In this document: piece by piece, positions 43,011 through 47,316 of the stretch
Numbering within the stretch: the first letter of the stretch is position 1
Layout: the number at the start of each line of letters is the position of its first letter
Origin: Segatella oulorum JCM 14966
Lineage (GTDB): Bacteria; Bacteroidota; Bacteroidia; Bacteroidales; Bacteroidaceae
Length of the DNA stretch: 47,316 nt
Direction of reading: 5' to 3'
NCBI RefSeq assembly: GCF_000613785.1
Contig: NZ_BAJQ01000016.1
Coordinates: 1-47,316, forward strand
The notes under the pieces: model-generated
Seen by the model: only the letters and a program-made list of their open reading frames with translations
What the model was told of the DNA's origin: nothing
The model's database searches: none
Translations under genes and position numbers: made by a program

Positions 43011-44013
43011 TCAATAAGCATCGAGGTCAAAATCAGATAGGCGCGAATGGTCGCGATAGGCCTTTGCCGCCTTGAGGTAAGGCCGATAGGCTGGTACATT
43101 AGGATTTTCTGCAACGCATTGCAGGGCATATTCCTTCACCCGCTGACAATCATTATAGTCGTCATCTGCCGGCGAATACTCCCATCGCGCATGCATATCA
43201 AACCATCTCTCGGGCGCTTTGTAGGCTTTATCAGCAGCTTTTTCGGAATGGAGCCAACGCAGCAGCTTGTCCCAAAGGGTAGCGCTGGGTGTGTGAATGC
43301 GGTTATATCCCTCCCAATAGGCATCAACATCAGCGGGATCTTTCACCTTTCCATGGAGCGCATCCAAAACATATTGCACATCTTCGGTCTTGCGATAACG
43401 CGCCAAAGCAACCAAGGCTTCAATGTAATGCTCGTTGAAGAAAAGGAACTTTACACGTGTATAATACATGCGATGAGGCGGAATTCGGCGCAGTAACTGT
43501 CGGAGATAATCAAGATGCTTGACGTGAGAGGCAAACAGAACACAGCTGTCAACAGCCACTGAGTCGGCTTTCATCAAGCCGTAATGTTGACCTTCCTGCT
43601 GGAGAATTTCGATGCGAAGATTGGCCAGCGGCTCCTGATAGCCGCTGCAACCATATTGCGCTGGCACACAACTTTGGTCTTGCATGTCCATCAAAGCGAG
43701 GTTTTTTGCCATGTCGGGCTGCTTCTGCATCAGGGCAATGAAAGCTGCTAATCGTGTCATGGGTGCACTATCTGAGGAAGCCAACAGATAGAGTTCGTCA
43801 ATCGAAGCCACACTGGCCAACGTGTCAATGATCTTATCTTGATGCGTTAGTCGCCCCCTCATAGCCTACTGCTCCTGGTGTGTAAGACCTGCCAACCCGC
43901 AGAATGATGCGCTCAACCTCTGGGCGAATGGATGTAGGGTGGCAGGCAAACAGCAGCCAAATAAGCATGAAGCTCAATCCCCCAAAAATGATTTCCCTTA
44001 TCTTAAACGTCAT
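43011..44013 (-). pseudogene. Lipoprotein with a helical-repeat-like body, frameshifted
   Basis: From ATG 44013 a lipoprotein signal is clear (MTFKIREIIFGGLSFMLIWL, then LFAC, Cys 24), but this frame stops after about 60 residues. A second frame from ATG 43862 is open for 283 codons to 43011, without any signal peptide: ASVASIDELYLLASSDSAPM, TRLAAFIALMQKQPD, and the end HSRLSDFDLDAY. Removing one base of the C5 run at 43854-43858 would join GAVGYEG to RLTHQDKIIDTLAS in one protein of about 334 residues. Its helix-rich body recalls HEAT or TPR-like folds, but no family is recognised. It follows the TPR gene after 17 nt, so they form an operon. Confidence 0.6.
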
Positions 44014-44030
44014 TTCCATACACGATTGAA

Positions 44031-44918
44031 TTACCATTTCAATCCCAACTCGCGCCTGGCGTCATTGCTAAGACTTTCGTTTTCGCTCTTCAGTAACTTT
44101 TTGTAGAATTCCGTAGCTTGCTTCTTGTTGCCGGTCTCCTTAGAAAGGGTGGCGATATTGGCTATCACGATGTCGTCATGGGGTGCTAACTGATGGAGCT
44201 GCAGCAATACTTTTAAGGCCTCTTGTTTCTCACCTTTGACGGCCAACAACGCCGCTTTGTCGTTCAAAAAATAAGTGTTTTTTGGGTAATTCTTTAGCAC
44301 ATGATTGACGAAAGCCATGTTCGTCGTGTCTTCTTTCGCATCGTAGAGTTGGCGGAAATAGTCTTGCAGTGTGGAGAAGAAGAAGTCTTCGGGCGCTGAC
44401 GAGGTAGATTTGTCGTTCGTCCAAAGCCACTTTTGATGGTTAACCACCGAGCGGTCGATGGTTTTTTGTAAGGTCTCCACGGCGCCATTCGGATGGTTAT
44501 CGAGCAGCTGCACATGAACCTTGCCAAACCAAAGATCGAGCCTGTCGGGATATTTCGCCAATCCTTCATCAAACTTTTGATAAAGTTTTTGCATCTTCTC
44601 GGCATCATAGCACACCAGATCGGTGATACTTCCAGCCTTATTCCCCGTTGAATCCATGAGTATAAGCCCTTCATGTGCCGTCGTGTCGGCCGAGAGTTGC
44701 AAAATTTCTTCCCGCGCTTCCATTAGCAGCAGGTTACACCAGGCCGCATAGGTGTCACCCGATTGTCCGGCGCTTTGCTCCCATTTGGGGATGAACTTGC
44801 GCAGTGCCGCCGTGTCTTTCTGTGTTAACAATGTTTGAAATTTGTCATAGTCGCTTTGCTGCCCCCATGCGCCGAGGCCAAAAAAAACTGCGAGAATAAG
44901 TGTTAGAAACTGTTTCAT
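44031..44918 (-). CDS. Exported TPR-repeat protein
   Basis: A 295-aa protein. ATG 44918 is chosen for its signal peptide (MKQFLTLILAVFFGLGAWGQ). The longer frame to 44957 adds residues that would disturb it. The C-terminal half shows TPR-like helix pairs (ALLAVKGEKQEALKVLLQLH, then IATLSKETGNKKQATEFYKK). The N-terminal half holds similar helical patterns (KFQTLLTQKDTAALRKFIPK). It is probably periplasmic and mediates protein contacts. The partner is unknown; the frameshifted lipoprotein gene downstream on the same strand is a candidate. Confidence 0.75.
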   Translation of the reverse strand: MKQFLTLILAVFFGLGAWGQQSDYDKFQTLLTQKDTAALRKFIPKWEQSAGQSGDTYAAWCNLLLMEAREEILQLSADTTAHEGLILMDSTGNKAGSITDLVCYDAEKMQKLYQKFDEGLAKYPDRLDLWFGKVHVQLLDNHPNGAVETLQKTIDRSVVNHQKWLWTNDKSTSSAPEDFFFSTLQDYFRQLYDAKEDTTNMAFVNHVLKNYPKNTYFLNDKAALLAVKGEKQEALKVLLQLHQLAPHDDIVIANIATLSKETGNKKQATEFYKKLLKSENESLSNDARRELGLKW

Positions 44919-45278
44919 ATCAATATTTTGATGGGTTTTCGCTGACAAATATAGCAAATTTCTGCATAGCTTCCAAGTGGCATTCCCTTTTTAAACGTAA
45001 GGGCTGGTAATGCGATAGTCGAAGGGCTGTGCTTATTCCCCAAATCCCTTTTACATAGATGTCTGTATTGCTGTTAATAAACGCATGTAGATAGGGAGGG
45101 TAATATAGCCTTGATTATGGTGTAATATGGCCTTAATCGTACTACAAAATGAATGTAATCGGCTTGCAATCTCAATGCTTTTGGATAGACTTATAATCGA
45201 ATGTCACTTTTAGGTCTACTCATTGTAAAATATACTCCAATTTTCTTGATGGTATCAAACATTTTGAATAATTTTATT
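44919..45278. other. Gap before the beta-propeller-like paralogues
   Basis: No gene, RNA or clear promoter was recognised. The stretch becomes AT-rich toward the right. The change in composition near 45.0 kb marks entry into a second island-like segment. Confidence 0.35.
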
Positions 45279-46389
45279 GCAGAATTAAGGTATATTAATT
45301 TTCTTCATGTTTTTTGTCATCATATATCCTCTCTTTCAAAGATGTGCAAATTGTCTTTGATATCTTTAATATACAATTCATTACCACTCATATACAATGG
45401 TTGTGAAGTTACCAATTGGTTTCTGGTCGTATCGCATTCCTCTTCGCTGATTACTTCATATTCCCAAACAAGTTTGCGGGCTTTGTAATCAAAAATACCT
45501 GCCCAACGAATGCCACCGTAATCCTCTTCTTTCTCACCCAAAAAGGTGAAATAGTCTCCTTGAAGTAAAGGCTTATATACAGATTCATATTGCCCCATCC
45601 CCTCAGGGTCCTCTTCTGAAAAAAAATAGTCTTCTTTTATAGTAAATGTCTGGGTGTCTATAATAGTCCAACCATTTGAGGCAATAGCAAAAATATCTTT
45701 AGTAACTTCATCTAAATAAACACCAAAGCAATCTAATGAGTGTACTTTCTTCCCTGTTTCCAAGTCCAAAGCTACTAACCGATAAAATTTTGTATAAAAC
45801 CAAATATTACCGTGAGCAATGCCTAAAATTTTATCTATTTTATCAGTTTTATCAGATTCATATTCTGAGCCACCCAATGAGGAAAGAGAGTATTGCCAAA
45901 GGATTTCTGTTTCAGTATTTATTCGCTTGAATTCTCCTCTAAAATTATTATAGGCAATGATTAAATTGTCTTCTACATACAACCTATCGGGAACAAATTC
46001 AGACAATACTAGCTGTTCATCAATCGGAGAAGAGAAATTATAACCCTTTCGAAAGGGATTAAATTTCGCATAGCTCTTACCTATATATTGAGTTTGCTCA
46101 TTTAGTAGAATAACATTACGTTCTATACTATTCAAAAGTGTATGCCCCTCATATAATTCAAATTTACCTGAGCCATACCACACATACATATATTTCCCTC
46201 TAAGAGAAAGCTCTAAAGGTGCATCATCTTTTTCTAAAAGCACCCCATCAATACACAAATAACCTCTTTCTCCTTCAGTATAGGCGTAGTCCCCATTGTT
46301 GGGACAGAAGCCACTGACATTTCCTATTCTTTTTGACTTAATATATCTCATACTTAAAACTATTTGGTTATCTTAAAAGATTTTATGTT
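45279..46389 (-). repeat. Tandem duplication unit, copy 1
   Basis: The 3' flank from 45279 (GCAGAATTAAGGTATATTAA) recurs at 46390 (GCGGAATTAAGGTATATTAA), an offset of 1111 bp. The coding regions that follow are homologous, most strongly in the 3' ~280 bp and again in the middle. A recent tandem duplication with diverged 5' ends is the simplest reading. Confidence 0.75.
45320..46351 (-). CDS. Beta-propeller-like protein, paralogue 1
   Basis: A 343-aa protein without signal peptide or membrane helix. It is rich in short beta patterns of PQQ/WD40-like form: GNIWFYTKFYRLVALDLETG, then FDYKARKLVWEYEVI and QPLYMSGNELYIKD. It resembles a six- or seven-bladed propeller, but no named family is recognised. 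The gene to the right is a close paralogue. Tandem duplicated AT-rich genes of this form are often immunity genes of toxin loci in Bacteroidetes, and an RHS island lies 30 kb away; that link is only a suggestion. Confidence 0.6.
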   Translation of the reverse strand: MRYIKSKRIGNVSGFCPNNGDYAYTEGERGYLCIDGVLLEKDDAPLELSLRGKYMYVWYGSGKFELYEGHTLLNSIERNVILLNEQTQYIGKSYAKFNPFRKGYNFSSPIDEQLVLSEFVPDRLYVEDNLIIAYNNFRGEFKRINTETEILWQYSLSSLGGSEYESDKTDKIDKILGIAHGNIWFYTKFYRLVALDLETGKKVHSLDCFGVYLDEVTKDIFAIASNGWTIIDTQTFTIKEDYFFSEEDPEGMGQYESVYKPLLQGDYFTFLGEKEEDYGGIRWAGIFDYKARKLVWEYEVISEEECDTTRNQLVTSQPLYMSGNELYIKDIKDNLHIFEREDI

Positions 46390-46430
46390 GCGGAATTAAG
46401 GTATATTAATTTTCTTCATGTTTTTTGTCG

Positions 46431-47316
46431 TCATATGTCCTCTCGTTCAAAGATATGCAAATTGTCTTTGATGTCTTTGATATACAATTTATTACCGCTC
46501 ATATACAATGGTTGGGGAGGCACTAATTGGTTTCTCGTTCCATCGCATTCCTCTTCGCTGATGACTTCATATTCCCAAACAAGTTTGCGGGCTTTATAAT
46601 CGAAAATACCAATTCGACGAATGTATCCAAAGTCCTCCTCTTTAATTCCCAAAAAGGTGAAATAATCTCCTTGAAGCATCGGACTATATACACTTCGATA
46701 AGTTCCTATACCCATGGGATCGGCTTCCCGAAAATCATACTGCTCTGTAACTGCTAACTGCTCAGTGTCGATGATTTGAAAATCAAATCCACTAACACTT
46801 ACAATGTTTTTATCTGATGGTCGGAAAAAACAATCTCCTAATCCCAAAGTCATTTCATAAGTAGAATTCTTGTCGGAAGGATTGCCCGATATCTTTTTAA
46901 CCACATCCCCCGTTTCCAAGTCCAAAGCTACCAACCTTCCAAAATCTGTATAAAACCAAATATTGCCGTGAGCAATGCCTAAAATTCTATCTATTTTATC
47001 GGTTTTGCCTGGCTCATATTCCGTCCCTCCCAATGAAGAGAGAGGAAATTGCCAAAGAATTTCATCTTGAAAATTTGCTTTTGATAAATGTGTTTTAGTA
47101 TAAGTAATCCCGTAGTTGTCTTCCAATATATTAAAGAAATATTTAGAAGAAAAAACATCTACAAAATTGTTATTTCTGTAATGGAAGACGTTGTTTGTAT
47201 CTTCATAAATGAGATATTTATTTATAGATACTATTTGTGCGTTATGTATAATAACCTCAATCTTGCCAGTTTTCAAATCATAGGAAAAACTATCATTAGT
47301 ATCCCATTTATTAAAG
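46431..47316 (-). CDS. Beta-propeller-like protein, paralogue 2, cut by the right window edge
   Basis: This paralogue shares the middle (ILWQFPLSSLGGTEYEPGKT, then LGIAHGNIWFYTDFGRLVAL) and the C-terminus (YIKDIKDNLHIFEREDI) with paralogue 1. The reading frame stays open to the last base of the window (NKWDTNDSFSYDLKTGKIEV across 47300-47260). The TTG at 47276 is therefore not the start; the true start lies outside. The central region from GDVVKKISGNPSDKN differs from paralogue 1, so the copies have diverged in one or two blades. At least 295 codons are present. Function is unknown. Confidence 0.6.
   Translation of the reverse strand, partial: FNKWDTNDSFSYDLKTGKIEVIIHNAQIVSINKYLIYEDTNNVFHYRNNNFVDVFSSKYFFNILEDNYGITYTKTHLSKANFQDEILWQFPLSSLGGTEYEPGKTDKIDRILGIAHGNIWFYTDFGRLVALDLETGDVVKKISGNPSDKNSTYEMTLGLGDCFFRPSDKNIVSVSGFDFQIIDTEQLAVTEQYDFREADPMGIGTYRSVYSPMLQGDYFTFLGIKEEDFGYIRRIGIFDYKARKLVWEYEVISEEECDGTRNQLVPPQPLYMSGNKLYIKDIKDNLHIFEREDI

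Noticed and set aside
47274..47276. TTG start for the right-most gene
   Set aside because: The frame is open upstream to the window edge and continues with family-like sequence, so the start lies outside.
1..47316. tRNA, rRNA or known riboswitches
   Set aside because: No cloverleaf, rRNA signature or recognisable riboswitch core was seen while reading the gaps. A covariance-model search would be needed to exclude small RNAs.

Overview
This 47.3 kb window comes from a Bacteroidales genome, most likely Prevotella or a close relative. The evidence is a fimbrillin-type lipoprotein with a small acidic partner gene, a DUF4492-cydA-cydB oxidase operon, a DUF6261-like protein, a serine-type sulfatase, Bacteroides-type promoters (TTTG about 20 nt upstream of TAnnTTTG) and no clear Shine-Dalgarno sequences. 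The assignment rests on family recognition only; no search was run.

Layout. (1) 1-2975: a fimbrillin-like lipoprotein that is cut by the left edge and broken by a frameshift, a 60-aa partner gene, and a ~300-nt leader with a long stem-loop behind a good promoter. (2) 2976-10363: an eight-gene minus-strand run of MATE exporter, cytidylate-kinase-like protein, phosphodiesterase, rmlB, purT, sugar 3,4-ketoisomerase, acyltransferase and DegT aminotransferase. RmlB, ketoisomerase, aminotransferase and acyltransferase together can make an N-acylated dTDP-3-amino-3,6-dideoxyhexose for a surface glycan. (3) 10.4-15.6 kb: a small GNAT gene, then an AT-rich island of RHS (YD-repeat) remnants, duplicated RHS core ends, an immunity-like gene, two copies of a membrane protein and two paralogous lipoproteins. 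It looks like an archive of displaced toxin tips and immunity genes. (4) 15.8-18.3 kb: a GT-C-like membrane protein and a galE fragment, bracketed by a 194-bp direct repeat that carries the leader and promoter of the next gene. (5) 18.3-25.6 kb: a bacterial alpha-2-macroglobulin homologue, a DUF1573 protein and ispH. (6) 25.6-29.0 kb: a frameshifted membrane metallophosphoesterase, an outer-membrane beta-barrel protein, a lipoprotein and a small membrane protein. (7) 29.0-32.1 kb: cytochrome bd oxidase. (8) 32.2-38.8 kb: a coiled-coil membrane protein, a TolC-HlyD-permease-permease export operon with no ATPase gene and two frameshifts, and an ECF sigma factor. (9) 38.9-42.9 kb: a DUF6261-like protein, eight 42-bp tandem repeats with hairpins, and a sulfatase behind a duplicated promoter box. 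(10) 43.0-44.9 kb: a TPR protein and a frameshifted lipoprotein. (11) 45.3 kb to the right edge: two tandem paralogous beta-propeller-like proteins, the second cut by the window end.

Eight reading frames are broken by single-base length changes in short homopolymers, and seven of these fit a one-base loss. That pattern suggests sequencing undercalls at least as much as real decay, so the pseudogene labels are provisional. No rRNA, tRNA, CRISPR array or complete insertion sequence was seen.
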